NCBI GenBank assembly: GCA_020350885.1
Contig: CP070727.1
Location: 2,944,590-3,008,589, forward strand
Direction of reading: 5' to 3'
Origin: a bacterium
Lineage (GTDB): Bacteria; Krumholzibacteriota; Krumholzibacteriia; Krumholzibacteriales; Krumholzibacteriaceae
Length of the DNA: 64,000 nt
Part shown: piece after piece, positions 1 to 8,874 of the stretch
Numbering within the stretch: position 1 is the first letter of the stretch
Layout: every line of letters begins with the position of its first letter
Made by a program: the position numbers and the translations under genes
Notes under the pieces: generated by a model
The model's database searches: none
Seen by the model: the letters and a program-made list of their open reading frames with translations, nothing else
Told to the model about the DNA's origin: nothing

Positions 1-42
1 CGGATTTTCAGTCCGTTGCTCTACCGACTGAGCTACCTTCCC
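1..42 (-). tRNA. tRNA-Phe (GAA), 5' part only
   Basis: Read on the minus strand, the window starts inside a tRNA whose 5' end (G1) is at position 42. Visible parts are the 7-nt acceptor strand GGGAAGG, the TAGCTCAG start of the D arm, and an anticodon arm ACGGA-CTGAAAA-TCCG whose loop puts GAA at positions 34-36, which reads Phe codons. The variable loop, T arm and 3' end lie beyond the left edge, so acceptor pairing cannot be checked. Confidence 0.9.
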
Positions 43-134
43 ACGGAAAACTATGGTACCCATCTGCCTCCTTTTGTCAACGATTTCTTAACAGAGAAGG
101 GGTTAACACCGCTGAATGAGGATTCAAAGTGCCC

Positions 135-821
135 TCACCGATCCTCATCGACGCTCGAACCCTCGACATCGAGCATCCGCCTGCCATCCACATACTCCTT
201 GAGCACCGGCCTCGTGATACGCGCCAGCCGCTCCGACACCCGTTGGATCCGAATGATCTCGGTCTCGATACTCTTGAGCTTCTTCACCATACCGGGCTCG
301 AGTCGCTCCTTCTCCATCAGGATAAGCTGTGTATTGCCGAGGATCGAACAGAGCGGATTATTGATCTCGTGATTGATACTGATCGCTGTTTCGGTAATGG
401 CGGCCAGGCGTTCCGCTTCGAGGAGTTTTGCCTGCAACTTCTGAATCTCCCTGAGATCGGTTGCCACGATAAGCACACCGAGGAGTTTATTCCGATTATC
501 GAGGAGGATTGATATCCGTACGACAACGGGAATCTCGCTGCCGTCGGCCGCACGCAGCTTTGTGATATATCCATCGGCGGTCGCCTGCGGTTTCTTTCTG
601 AGGGCATCTATGATATTGTGCAGCCGTTCGAATTCTATGATCCTCGTGGCGCGACATCCCACCACTTCGGCACAGCTCAGACCGGTAAGCTCCTGAGCCG
701 CCCGGTTGAACATCATGATGCGTAGATGTGGGTCGAACGAGATCAGAGCAAACGGTGAGCTCTCGAAGACATTGGCCAGATAGTCCGATGTCTCCGGATT
801 ATGCATACTCTTCGTATCCAT
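135..821 (-). CDS. PAS-HisKA protein lacking a kinase ATPase domain
   Basis: A 228-residue soluble protein. Residues about 12-125 form a PAS sensor fold (SSPFALISFD near the start, ADGSEIPVVV later) followed by a coiled coil and a HisKA dimerisation helix with an H-box SINHEINNPL (His151). The chain ends about 75 residues after the His, so the HATPase domain needed for autophosphorylation is absent; there is no frameshift remnant downstream because the next feature is the tRNA. It lies 50 bp downstream of a response regulator on the same strand. It may act as a phosphotransfer or dimerisation partner for a complete kinase such as the neighbouring one (inference). Domain call is fairly sure; role is not. 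Confidence 0.75.
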   Translation of the reverse strand: MDTKSMHNPETSDYLANVFESSPFALISFDPHLRIMMFNRAAQELTGLSCAEVVGCRATRIIEFERLHNIIDALRKKPQATADGYITKLRAADGSEIPVVVRISILLDNRNKLLGVLIVATDLREIQKLQAKLLEAERLAAITETAISINHEINNPLCSILGNTQLILMEKERLEPGMVKKLKSIETEIIRIQRVSERLARITRPVLKEYVDGRRMLDVEGSSVDEDR

Positions 822-872
822 TTCCCAATCCCGGCGGACGGTGCCCCCGCTTCATCCTCCTGCATTGCAGCT

Positions 873-1280
873 TCAGTTCATCGGTTGATGCTCCTCGGTG
901 ATGTGTGTCGTTATCCTATCGAGCAGATAGTTCATCTCGAACGGCTTATACATGTACTCGTCGGCTCTCGACCACGTAGAAAGAAAATCCTCCCGCTCGG
1001 CACTGTCGACCTTTCTAGCAGTGAGAACCAGAATCTTGAACGGCTTGACACTGCCTTCCTCCATCTCCTCCTTCAATATTCTCGAGACCTCGTACCCGTT
1101 CTTGCCGGGAAGCATGATATCGAGAATCATGAGATCGTACTCATTCTTCCGGGCCTTCCGAAGTGCATGGAGTCCGTCGTACGCAACATCGACGATGTAT
1201 CCACGCAGCTGGAGGCTATACTTGAGAGTTTCGACGATATCCTCATCGTCCTCGACGATCAGAATCCTTTTACCTTTCAC
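873..1280 (-). CDS. Single-domain response regulator
   Basis: A 135-residue CheY-like receiver domain with no output domain. The acidic pocket EDDED is at residues 10-14, the phospho-acceptor is Asp54 in the stretch LMILDIMLPGKNG, the switch Thr is in ILVLTAR, and the conserved Lys is in YKPF. Its ATG overlaps the stop of the sensor kinase upstream by 4 bp (ATGA), so the two are translationally coupled and very likely cognate. With no DNA-binding domain it should work through protein contacts, possibly passing phosphate to the PAS-HisKA protein encoded next. Confidence 0.88.
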   Translation of the reverse strand: MKGKRILIVEDDEDIVETLKYSLQLRGYIVDVAYDGLHALRKARKNEYDLMILDIMLPGKNGYEVSRILKEEMEEGSVKPFKILVLTARKVDSAEREDFLSTWSRADEYMYKPFEMNYLLDRITTHITEEHQPMN

Positions 1281-3817
1281 GTGATTCTCCTTTCCTCAAC
1301 TGTACTGCCACTTATGACACCGAGCCTTTCCAGCGATACGCTCATGAGTTCCGCATAGCTTTCTCCATCCTGCGGTCCGATCGCCCAGCCAAGACGTATA
1401 CCATCAAACGCACCTTCCCCCTGAGGCTGTAAGCGTACGCGCCCGTTTTGCAGTAACGACATCGGATCCCGTATGAGCTCCATGTCCGTACTCAAGGCGA
1501 TGGCACAGCGTTCACCGAGAGGCCATACATAGAAGCCGGCATCATCGATCTCACCGGCGCCCGGATTCATCATGGGTTGTATGCGCCAGGTTTCGACGAT
1601 TTCGGGCCAACACCTTTCCGTCCGCTTCAACGCTGTGTACAGCACCGGTGTCATGCCCCGGGCGATCATGCCGCTCAGATTTCCTTCGATAATGCGGGCC
1701 GTCTGCACCACGCGGACGGTCTCCAGGTCCGCAGGCATATGGAGATGGACGGAGCTCCCCCCGCCCATTCCCCTTTCAATAACAAGTGATCCGCCCTGCC
1801 TTTGAATCAGGCGCCGTGATATATAGAGCCCGAGACCATGCGCCGGGCGCATCCCGTCGCCGGTTCCGGAGTGGTTCATCATCTCCATCACCTCTTGGGG
1901 AATCCCGCTCCCCGTATCCCGCACGCAGATATCGGCGATAGCGGGGGGATCGAGATGCTTCCATGGAAGGAGTGGAAACGACTTTTGGGGCACGGCATCA
2001 CAACGTGAAACCGAAATCGAGATCTTCTGTTCTGCAACAACATTCTTCAAGCTGTTCGAAAGCAGATTCTGTATCACCTGCTCCATCCGATCACGGTCGA
2101 AGACCAGATCGCTCACCCCGCTCCCGACATCAATATCAAATTCGATTCCTCTCTTCACCATCGACTCGACGAACAGTACCGATGCATCCTCGAGAAAACT
2201 CCGCACATCTACATGCTCGAGCCTGAGCGGCTTGTCGTCACTCGCCCGTGAAGAAACATCGATCAGACTGTCGACGAGCATCCCCAGCCGCTGGAGCGTC
2301 CGTAGAGCCGTCCTGAGGAACCTGGCCCTCTGCACCCCCGTATCGGCGCCCTGCGATTTGACGATCCCCTTCGGGGCGGAGATGTCTTCCCCCAGAAGTA
2401 TCTCGAGCGAGTTCCTGAGGGCCGTCATGGGAGTGCGCAACTCGTGGGCCACCGTCGCAAGCATCTCCTCACGTGCCCGCTGGCGGTCCTTCTCGTCGGT
2501 AATATCCTTCACGAGGACGAGCGAGCCAGCATCCGCGGCAAGCCTGTCGAGCATTATCCAGGTAACGGCGATGACGCGTTCCGGCACGCCCACGCTGTGG
2601 AGTTCCCGCTCGATCAGGTTTCTGTGTATGATCTTGAATTCCTCCCACACCCCCTGAAGATGAAAGAATGAGACACGATCCATTTCCTGAATCGTCTCCG
2701 GCAGCACACTTTGTATCTGAAGTAGCTCCCTGAAGGGTTCATTTGCGTGACGGATTGTTCCCTCCGGCGAAACGAGCGCCCCGCCGTAAGGAACGGCATC
2801 GATCATGCTTTCGATGATCTCCGTCTCGCCTCCCATGCGGAAGAGGAGAGGTGCCTTATCCGATCCCTCCTCGGCAAAACCTCGAAACGCACCGATGTCT
2901 TCCCTTCCAAAGGCATCCTTTCGAATGCTGCCGACATACAGGAGCCCGCGAACCTTCGCCCCGAACGTCACCGGCACGAGAAAATAACTCTCGATCCGGG
3001 CATCGCCGAGGAGGTAGGCAAGATTGCGCTCACGCCTTCTAAGGTAAACAGTTTCATTCAGCAGGCCCGGTTCGGCGGCCTTGTTTGCGAACATGCCGAA
3101 GACCGTCCCGAGCTTATCCCGGATATGTGCAATGTGCGGCGACAGCTCTCTACCTTCGAGCAGGATGTAGAAGTCGCTCTCTACCCCGGCCGATAAGAAG
3201 GCGCAGAACTCGGATTGGGTGAGCTCCATGATATGGAGAAGGACGGAACGCATGAGATTTTCGTTGCCGACCGCCTCGAGCAGTTCGAGCTTGAGTGCAT
3301 CGCCTCCACCAGGACCGGCCCGTATGCGGGACCGTTCGGCAAAGGGATGCAGGAGAGAGGATAGTACCTCAGTGAGGATGGGAAGTGCATCTGAGCAACA
3401 ATTATCGAATGCTTCCTCCCCCTCTTTTATCAATACCAGAACACCGAATTGTCTTCTCCCGCTGAAGATCGGAATTCGCATTGTCGAATAGGGTGCCGAC
3501 GGATGATCCGCATCAGATCCGCCGGGGTCCAGTTCGAGAAGGACAAGGCGAAAATCCGATTCCCCGTGGTGATCGAGCTTACGTGCGACCGCGCTCCTGG
3601 TTGTTCCTCCGGGTACCCTCGTCAGATAGACCGTCTGTTGCGCCGGAATGATGAGTGCCGAGGCGGCAATCCCCAGAAGATCCCGAAACACCGAATCGAT
3701 CTGGAGCAATGCCGGGCGAACGCCCGCCGGTACACCTGTCCTGACCCGTTTCAGCAGAAGGACGATTGTTTCCGGTGTCATCGCTACTTCCCATCTGTTC
3801 CCTATGGATGCCTCCAT
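1277..3817 (-). CDS. Multi-domain sensor histidine kinase (GAF-GAF-PAS-HisKA-HATPase)
   Basis: A soluble 846-residue sensor kinase; no membrane segment is seen. Two GAF-like regions (about 35-160 and 175-325) precede a PAS domain (335-440). The HisKA H-box is ATVAHELRTPM with His458. The HATPase domain has an N-box near 576-592, G1 box DTGSGI at 634-639 and G2 box HGLGLYIS at 660-667. About 140 residues follow the ATPase domain; this tail has a pattern like a degenerate GGDEF domain (YVWPLGERCAIAL, then RLGWAIGPQDGESYAELM). It is coupled by a 4-bp overlap to the response regulator. A start 12 codons downstream (3781) is also possible; neither has a strong ribosome site. Confidence 0.85.
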   Translation of the reverse strand: MEASIGNRWEVAMTPETIVLLLKRVRTGVPAGVRPALLQIDSVFRDLLGIAASALIIPAQQTVYLTRVPGGTTRSAVARKLDHHGESDFRLVLLELDPGGSDADHPSAPYSTMRIPIFSGRRQFGVLVLIKEGEEAFDNCCSDALPILTEVLSSLLHPFAERSRIRAGPGGGDALKLELLEAVGNENLMRSVLLHIMELTQSEFCAFLSAGVESDFYILLEGRELSPHIAHIRDKLGTVFGMFANKAAEPGLLNETVYLRRRERNLAYLLGDARIESYFLVPVTFGAKVRGLLYVGSIRKDAFGREDIGAFRGFAEEGSDKAPLLFRMGGETEIIESMIDAVPYGGALVSPEGTIRHANEPFRELLQIQSVLPETIQEMDRVSFFHLQGVWEEFKIIHRNLIERELHSVGVPERVIAVTWIMLDRLAADAGSLVLVKDITDEKDRQRAREEMLATVAHELRTPMTALRNSLEILLGEDISAPKGIVKSQGADTGVQRARFLRTALRTLQRLGMLVDSLIDVSSRASDDKPLRLEHVDVRSFLEDASVLFVESMVKRGIEFDIDVGSGVSDLVFDRDRMEQVIQNLLSNSLKNVVAEQKISISVSRCDAVPQKSFPLLPWKHLDPPAIADICVRDTGSGIPQEVMEMMNHSGTGDGMRPAHGLGLYISRRLIQRQGGSLVIERGMGGGSSVHLHMPADLETVRVVQTARIIEGNLSGMIARGMTPVLYTALKRTERCWPEIVETWRIQPMMNPGAGEIDDAGFYVWPLGERCAIALSTDMELIRDPMSLLQNGRVRLQPQGEGAFDGIRLGWAIGPQDGESYAELMSVSLERLGVISGSTVEERRIT

Positions 3818-4156
3818 ACCCGATCAGTTCATGGGTAGACTTTGCAAGCCACACTCTTCAAACATCTTAAACGCAACATGCATGCCACGGGATGAAGCAC
3901 TGAAGGGTACCTGATTATCCTCAGAACGGAGGAGGGATGAGGTCTACAAGCTCTTGTTTTTGCATAAATTAGGTACCGGGCACAGTGACAGCCGGGTACC
4001 TGTCTCCATGGATCCGAAACCACGAATACCGTGCTGTCATGCTCTTCTGGTAAAAATCTTTACAGAGTAGATCTCCTGCACCCCTGCTACCGGGAGGTAA
4101 TACGTGGTGGGAAGCTTGTGAGTATCCCCAGGGGTGATTTCGGCAGAATGAAGACT
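3818..4156. other. Intergenic region between galE and the sensor kinase
   Basis: No credible gene is seen in this 339-bp stretch. It holds the inverted repeat at 3971-4001 and presumably the promoter of the kinase operon on the minus strand, but I found no convincing pair of -35 and -10 boxes. Confidence 0.5.
3971..4001. terminator. Imperfect hairpin downstream of galE
   Basis: The arms AGGTACCGGGC (3971-3981) and GCCGGGTACCT (3991-4001) pair over 11 bp with one G-G mismatch around a 9-nt loop. It lies about 155 bp after the galE stop. No T-run follows on the minus strand, so an intrinsic terminator is only a weak possibility; a protein-binding site is the alternative. Confidence 0.3.
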
Positions 4157-5134
4157 TCAGGAGCCATAGCCGTGCGGGTACGTCCGGTGCCACTGGTATG
4201 CATCTTCGATAATCGTTTCGATCCCGGGTTGGGCGCGTTCCCACCCGAGCAGCTCTTCCGCCCGCCGGGACGAAGCAACGAGGATCGGTGGATCCCCGGG
4301 CCGCCGTGGCCCGATACGGTACGGAATCTCCCTACCCGTAACTTCTCCCGCCGCCCGAACGACATCGAGGACCGAAAAACCCTGGCCGTTTCCGAGATTG
4401 ACGGCGCCGGTCACCCCAGCGGCGAGCCTTTCGAGCGCCAGGACGTGAGCCGTAGCCAGATCCTTCACATGGATATAGTCGCGTATGCAGGTGCCATCGG
4501 GTGTATCGTAATCGTCCCCGTATACGATGAGCTCGGTGCGCACTCCCAAAACAACCCCCAGGATGATCGGTATGAGATGTGTTTCGGGATCGTGATCCTC
4601 ACCGTGCAGCCGGCTCGCCCCGGCCGCGTTGAAGTATCTCAGTGAGAGGGACTTCAAACCCCAGGCGCCGGCGCTGTCGGCCAGGAGACGCTCGATCGCC
4701 AGCTTCGTGTTGCCGTATGCATTCACGGGCCTCAGGGGTGCATCCTCGGTGATGGGCGTCTCGTCGGGCTCGCCGTAGACCGCGGCGGTTGACGAGAAGA
4801 GGAAGTGCTCGACACCGGTCTCCGCCATAGCACCGACAAGGGAAACCGCCCCGCCGATGTTATTACGGTAGTATTTCAGCGGATCGGCAACAGACTCGGA
4901 TACCAGTGAAAAAGCGGCGAAATGGCAGACGGCCTCGATTCCGTCACCGAGCACCCCACGGATAAAGTCCCCATCGAGAAGGTCGCCGTGATGGAACGTA
5001 GCCCGCTCGTCGACAGCTTCTCGATGCCCGGTCGAAAGATTATCGACGATGACGACCTCATGGCCTGCCTCTATCAAGTATTCGGTTACAATGCTTCCGA
5101 TGTATCCGGCCCCGCCCGTCACGAGGATCTTCAT
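4157..5134 (-). CDS. galE: UDP-glucose 4-epimerase
   Basis: A 325-residue extended short-chain dehydrogenase that interconverts UDP-glucose and UDP-galactose in the cytoplasm, supplying sugars for envelope polysaccharide. The N-terminal NAD-binding motif is TGGAGYIGS; the Ser and Tyr/Lys catalytic elements appear as FSSTAAVYG and YGNTK; the family motif DYIHVKDLA follows, and length matches bacterial GalE. The ATG follows the uvrA stop with no spacer and has GGGAGG five bases upstream inside the end of uvrA, so the two genes are co-translated, an unusual pairing. Confidence 0.93.
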   Translation of the reverse strand: MKILVTGGAGYIGSIVTEYLIEAGHEVVIVDNLSTGHREAVDERATFHHGDLLDGDFIRGVLGDGIEAVCHFAAFSLVSESVADPLKYYRNNIGGAVSLVGAMAETGVEHFLFSSTAAVYGEPDETPITEDAPLRPVNAYGNTKLAIERLLADSAGAWGLKSLSLRYFNAAGASRLHGEDHDPETHLIPIILGVVLGVRTELIVYGDDYDTPDGTCIRDYIHVKDLATAHVLALERLAAGVTGAVNLGNGQGFSVLDVVRAAGEVTGREIPYRIGPRRPGDPPILVASSRRAEELLGWERAQPGIETIIEDAYQWHRTYPHGYGS

Positions 5135-7909
5135 CTATGCCTCCCGTCCGTACCTGGCTTTGTATTCCTTGAGATGTCGGCCCGTTTTCGATTTACTGCA
5201 TTGTACGATCGTTTCAGGGGGACCACAAGCAATAACCCTGCCGCCGTCCTCACCGCCCCCGGGGCCGAGATCGATGAGGTAATCCGCCCAACGGATCACC
5301 TCCATGTTATGCTCGATGACGAGCACCGTGTGACCGGCTCTGACAAGCTCGTCGAGAACACGCAGGAGGCGTTCTACATCGCTCATATGCAAACCGGTGG
5401 TCGGTTCGTCCATGATATAGAGGTTCCGTTCACCCTTCGATTCCGCAAGCTCCCTGGCGATCTTGATCCTCTGTGCCTCGCCGCCCGAGAGCGTATTCGA
5501 TGGTTGACCGAGCTGGAGGTAACCGAGGCCGACCTTCGAGAGAACCCAGAGCTTCTCTCCGAGCATCGGCGTTTCATCGAAGAAAAGAAGAGTCTCTTCT
5601 ACCGTCATATCCAGAACCTCGCTGATACTCCTGCCCTTGTACCGAATCTCGAGGGTTTCAGCGTTGTACCGCTTCCCGCCGCAGACCTCGCATGGAACGA
5701 AGACATCTGCCATGAAATGCATCTCGACCCTCCGATACCCCATCCCCTGGCACCGGGAACATCTCCCACCCGGTTTATTAAAGCTGAATCTCCCCGGCAG
5801 GTACCCACGTGCGACGGATGCCCTTTGCCGGGCAAAGATCTCCCGTATGAACGAGAAACCCTTGATGTAGGTGATCGGATTCGAGCGCGGCGAGGCACCG
5901 ATAGGGCTCTGATCGACGAGTAACACCCTGTCGAGGTCACCTTTCACCTGCATGCCGGCGAGCGATAGATGCGATGCGGCACCGCTTCGCAACAGGGCCT
6001 GATAGAGGACATCGACGACGAGTGTACTTTTGCCCGAACCGGAAACACCGGTAACACATACCATGCATCCCAGTGGTATGCTCACATCGATGTCTTTTAT
6101 GTTGTGTTCGGAAACGCCTTTGAGAACGATTGTGCCCGTCGGATGGGCACGTTTGCGTACCTTTTCGATCCTTCTCTTTCGCCGGAATATCCATTCGTAC
6201 GTTTCAGATCTCCGTATCTTCTTCTTTGACGCATGTGCAACCGATCCACTGTAGAGAACCTCCCCACCCCTGTTGCCGGCGCCCGGTCCCAGATCCACCA
6301 TATAATCGGATGAGAGTATGATATCCGGATCATGCTCGACGACGAGTACGGTATTCCCGGAGCTCTTCAAACGTTTGAGAACCTTGATGAGACGGTCGTT
6401 ATCGGCAGGGTGCAGACCGATGGACGGTTCATCCAGAACGTACAGGGCATCGACGAGATTGGCTCCGAGGGAGTTGGCAAGATTGATCCGTTGCGCTTCA
6501 CCACCGGAGAGTGTCCTCGTCAAACGCTCGAGGGTCAGATATCCGAGACCGACATCTATCATGAAACCGAGCCGGGAGGTGAGCTCGGTTATTATGTCAT
6601 GAGAGATCTGTTGTTCCCGTTCGTCGAAATCGGCAGCGCTCAAAACCTCGATTATCTCCGCCGGAACCATCCGGTTCAGTTCGACTATCGTTTTACCGGC
6701 TATTGTAACATACAGGGCCTCGGGGCGGAGCCGCCCGCCCTGGCACATCCTGCATGTTGTGAATTCCATGTACTTTCTGGTGAAGAATCGATGGCCTTTC
6801 TTGTAACTCTTCTCCCGCATCTTATCGAGGAAGGGGATTACACCGATATAGTCCTCTCCTCCTTCGAGAATCAGATTCCGGTATTTACCGGAAAGGCTGC
6901 GGTAGGGCTTATCGGTCGGGATACCCTGCTGCCGGCATACATCGAGCATCCATTCGTGAAAGTACGAGAATCTTTCACGAGACCAGGGATCGATGGCACG
7001 ATCCTCGAGGGAACGGCTCGCATCGGGAACAATCAGATCCTCGGAAAACTCCATGCGGTCGCCGAATCCGCGGCAGTCGGGACATGCACCGTACGGACTG
7101 TTGAACGAGAAGAGTAGCGGTGTCGGCATATCGAACGATCTGCCGCATTTGGTACAGGTAGGGGCATGTGTAAACCGATGCCGTTCCCTTCCGGCGGCAT
7201 CGATCACTTCGACCACACCGGTACGCTCACGGTAAGCGATCTCGACGGCTTCTGCAATTCGGATTCGCCTCGCCTCGTCCACCTCGATACGGTCGAGCAG
7301 TACCGCCAGCTCCCGTGGGGATTTCCTGCCGGGGCGGTACTCGTCGATTCGCTGCGGCCGGTCGCCGACCAAAAGCCTTATATACCCTCGCGAGAGAAGA
7401 TAGCTGCGTTTCGACTCCCAGTCCCCGTATTCCACATCCGAAACGGGAAGCAGGATAAAGACACGCCTGCCCTCGTAAAGCCTGATGACCTCCTGTGCGA
7501 CATCGCTCGGCGTATAGGAGCGAACGACCAAACGGCAGTCCGGGCAGATCGTTCTGCCGGCCCGTGCGAAGAGCAGCCGCAGGTAATCGTAGATCTCCGT
7601 GGCCGTACCCACCGTCGATCGTGCGCTCGTCACCGTGTTCTTCTGCCGAATGGCGATCGTAGGGCTTATCCCCGATATTTCGTCGACATCGGGCCGTTCG
7701 AGTTTCTCGATAAACTGACGTGCATACGTCGAGAGCGATTCGATGTACCTGCGTTGCCCCTCGGCGTAAATCGTATCGAAGGCGAGTGAGGATTTACCCG
7801 AGCCCGAGACACCGGTGACCACTATTATCTCCCGGCGTGGAAGCCGGAGATCGACATTCTTGAGATTGTGCTGGCGGGCCCCGCGAATAACGATATGTTT
7901 CAAAGCCAC
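5135..7909 (-). CDS. uvrA: Excinuclease ABC subunit A
   Basis: A 924-residue damage-recognition ATPase of nucleotide excision repair, close to the usual 940 residues. It has two ABC ATPase modules: Walker A GVSGSGKSSLAFDT near the N terminus and GVSGSGKSTL in the second half, with two LSGGEAQR signatures. Zinc-binding Cys pairs are present in both modules (CTKC with CPDC, and CSRC with CEVC). The start is GTG at 7909 with AAAGGAG seven bases upstream; a good promoter lies at 7940-7968. galE follows directly. Confidence 0.97.
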   Translation of the reverse strand: MALKHIVIRGARQHNLKNVDLRLPRREIIVVTGVSGSGKSSLAFDTIYAEGQRRYIESLSTYARQFIEKLERPDVDEISGISPTIAIRQKNTVTSARSTVGTATEIYDYLRLLFARAGRTICPDCRLVVRSYTPSDVAQEVIRLYEGRRVFILLPVSDVEYGDWESKRSYLLSRGYIRLLVGDRPQRIDEYRPGRKSPRELAVLLDRIEVDEARRIRIAEAVEIAYRERTGVVEVIDAAGRERHRFTHAPTCTKCGRSFDMPTPLLFSFNSPYGACPDCRGFGDRMEFSEDLIVPDASRSLEDRAIDPWSRERFSYFHEWMLDVCRQQGIPTDKPYRSLSGKYRNLILEGGEDYIGVIPFLDKMREKSYKKGHRFFTRKYMEFTTCRMCQGGRLRPEALYVTIAGKTIVELNRMVPAEIIEVLSAADFDEREQQISHDIITELTSRLGFMIDVGLGYLTLERLTRTLSGGEAQRINLANSLGANLVDALYVLDEPSIGLHPADNDRLIKVLKRLKSSGNTVLVVEHDPDIILSSDYMVDLGPGAGNRGGEVLYSGSVAHASKKKIRRSETYEWIFRRKRRIEKVRKRAHPTGTIVLKGVSEHNIKDIDVSIPLGCMVCVTGVSGSGKSTLVVDVLYQALLRSGAASHLSLAGMQVKGDLDRVLLVDQSPIGASPRSNPITYIKGFSFIREIFARQRASVARGYLPGRFSFNKPGGRCSRCQGMGYRRVEMHFMADVFVPCEVCGGKRYNAETLEIRYKGRSISEVLDMTVEETLLFFDETPMLGEKLWVLSKVGLGYLQLGQPSNTLSGGEAQRIKIARELAESKGERNLYIMDEPTTGLHMSDVERLLRVLDELVRAGHTVLVIEHNMEVIRWADYLIDLGPGGGEDGGRVIACGPPETIVQCSKSKTGRHLKEYKARYGREA

Positions 7910-7939
7910 CGGAGCGCTCCTTTTCGAATATAAACTGAC

Positions 7940-7968
7940 ATTGTATCAAGAATTGTCTCAATGTGCAA
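7940..7968 (-). promoter_or_regulatory. Promoter of uvrA-galE
   Basis: On the minus strand TTGCAC (7963-7968) and TACAAT (7940-7945) are separated by exactly 17 bp, a good sigma-70-type promoter. It overlaps the oppositely directed mazG promoter: the two -35 regions share the interval 7953-7968, so the two polymerases should compete. Confidence 0.65.
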
Positions 7969-7981
7969 TATCGTATATACT
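7953..7981 (+). promoter_or_regulatory. Promoter of mazG, apparently leaderless
   Basis: TTGTCT (7953-7958), a 17-bp spacer and TATACT (7976-7981) make a sigma-70-type promoter on the plus strand. The expected transcription start, about 7 bp after the -10 box, falls on the ATG at 7988, so the transcript would have no leader or a 1-3 nt one. Confidence 0.6.
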
Positions 7982-7987
7982 GACGAC

Positions 7988-8785
7988 ATGAGCGCAGATG
8001 ACAGGAATATCGAGCCTGCTATCAGAGCGTTGCGGAAGACACTGCGCCGCCTGCGCGGCGACGATGGCTGCCCGTGGGATAGGGAGCAATCGATAGACGA
8101 TCTCATCTCACACCTGATCAGTGAAGCGTACGAGCTCCTTCACGCCGAAAAATCGGGCGACTGGGACGAGGTTCAGGAGGAATTTGGAGATGTACTTTTC
8201 CTCTTGATATTTATTCACGAGCTGCTACAGGAGCACCGGCAGGTGCCACTCGCAGAGATCATCGCACAGGTTCATCGCAAGATCATAAACCGTCACCCGC
8301 ATGTATTCGGCTCATCACAGGCGCGGAATAAACAGGAGAGCATCGCCGAGTGGAATAGAATCAAGCGATCGGAGAAAAAAGAGAGCGGAAGGAAGCGTGC
8401 GTTCTCGTCGATCCCACCCGAACTCCCGTCACTGCGCAAGGCCGTGGCGATCCAGAAGGAAGCAGCCGGAACCGGATTCGACTGGCCGGACCGGACCGGA
8501 ATCATCGCCAAACTCAAGGAGGAGATCGCGGAGCTGGAAAACGAGGCCCTGCGGGGCGACCGGAAGGGGATCAAGGACGAGATCGGCGACCTCCTCTTCA
8601 CCGCGGTGAACCTCGCCCGCAGGTTCGACGTGGATCCGGTAAACGCCCTCGAACGTACATCCGTTAAGTTCTTGAACCGCTTCCGTGAGATGGAAGAGAA
8701 AGCCGAGGCGAAAGGGCGCACACTCGATACCCTCTCCCTCGACGAGATGGAAGAGCTCTGGAACGAGACCAAGAGACACGGCTAA
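7988..8785 (+). CDS. mazG: Nucleoside triphosphate pyrophosphohydrolase MazG
   Basis: MazG hydrolyses (d)NTPs to monophosphates and cleans the nucleotide pool. The protein (265 residues from this start) has the two-lobed MazG layout: first lobe with CPWDREQS, then EAYELLHAEKS and EEFGDVLF metal-binding helices; second lobe with EEIAELENEA and DEIGDLLF. I chose ATG 7988 over the in-frame ATG at 7961, because 7961 lies between the -35 and -10 boxes and the family normally starts just before the first helix. No ribosome site precedes 7988, consistent with a leaderless message. Transcription converges with the OmpA-like gene. Confidence 0.93.
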   Translation: MSADDRNIEPAIRALRKTLRRLRGDDGCPWDREQSIDDLISHLISEAYELLHAEKSGDWDEVQEEFGDVLFLLIFIHELLQEHRQVPLAEIIAQVHRKIINRHPHVFGSSQARNKQESIAEWNRIKRSEKKESGRKRAFSSIPPELPSLRKAVAIQKEAAGTGFDWPDRTGIIAKLKEEIAELENEALRGDRKGIKDEIGDLLFTAVNLARRFDVDPVNALERTSVKFLNRFREMEEKAEAKGRTLDTLSLDEMEELWNETKRHG

Positions 8786-8817
8786 CGGTTCGTCATCCAG
8801 TCGTCACCAGATACGAG

Positions 8818-8844
8818 GAGGGGGACGTTAGAAACGTCCCCCTC
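8818..8844. terminator. Hairpin between convergent mazG and ompA-like gene
   Basis: Perfect 12-bp stem GAGGGGGACGTT / AACGTCCCCCTC with a 3-nt loop, placed 30 bp from each stop codon of two convergent genes. This is the position expected of a bidirectional terminator; the flanking T-tracts are weak on both strands. Confidence 0.65.
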
Positions 8845-8874
8845 GCTCTCTTCCATGGGGCTGTTACTTGTATC

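Noticed and set aside
7961-7987. Upstream ATG of mazG at 7961
   Set aside because: It lies between the -35 and -10 boxes and lacks a ribosome site; the ATG at 7988 fits the family.
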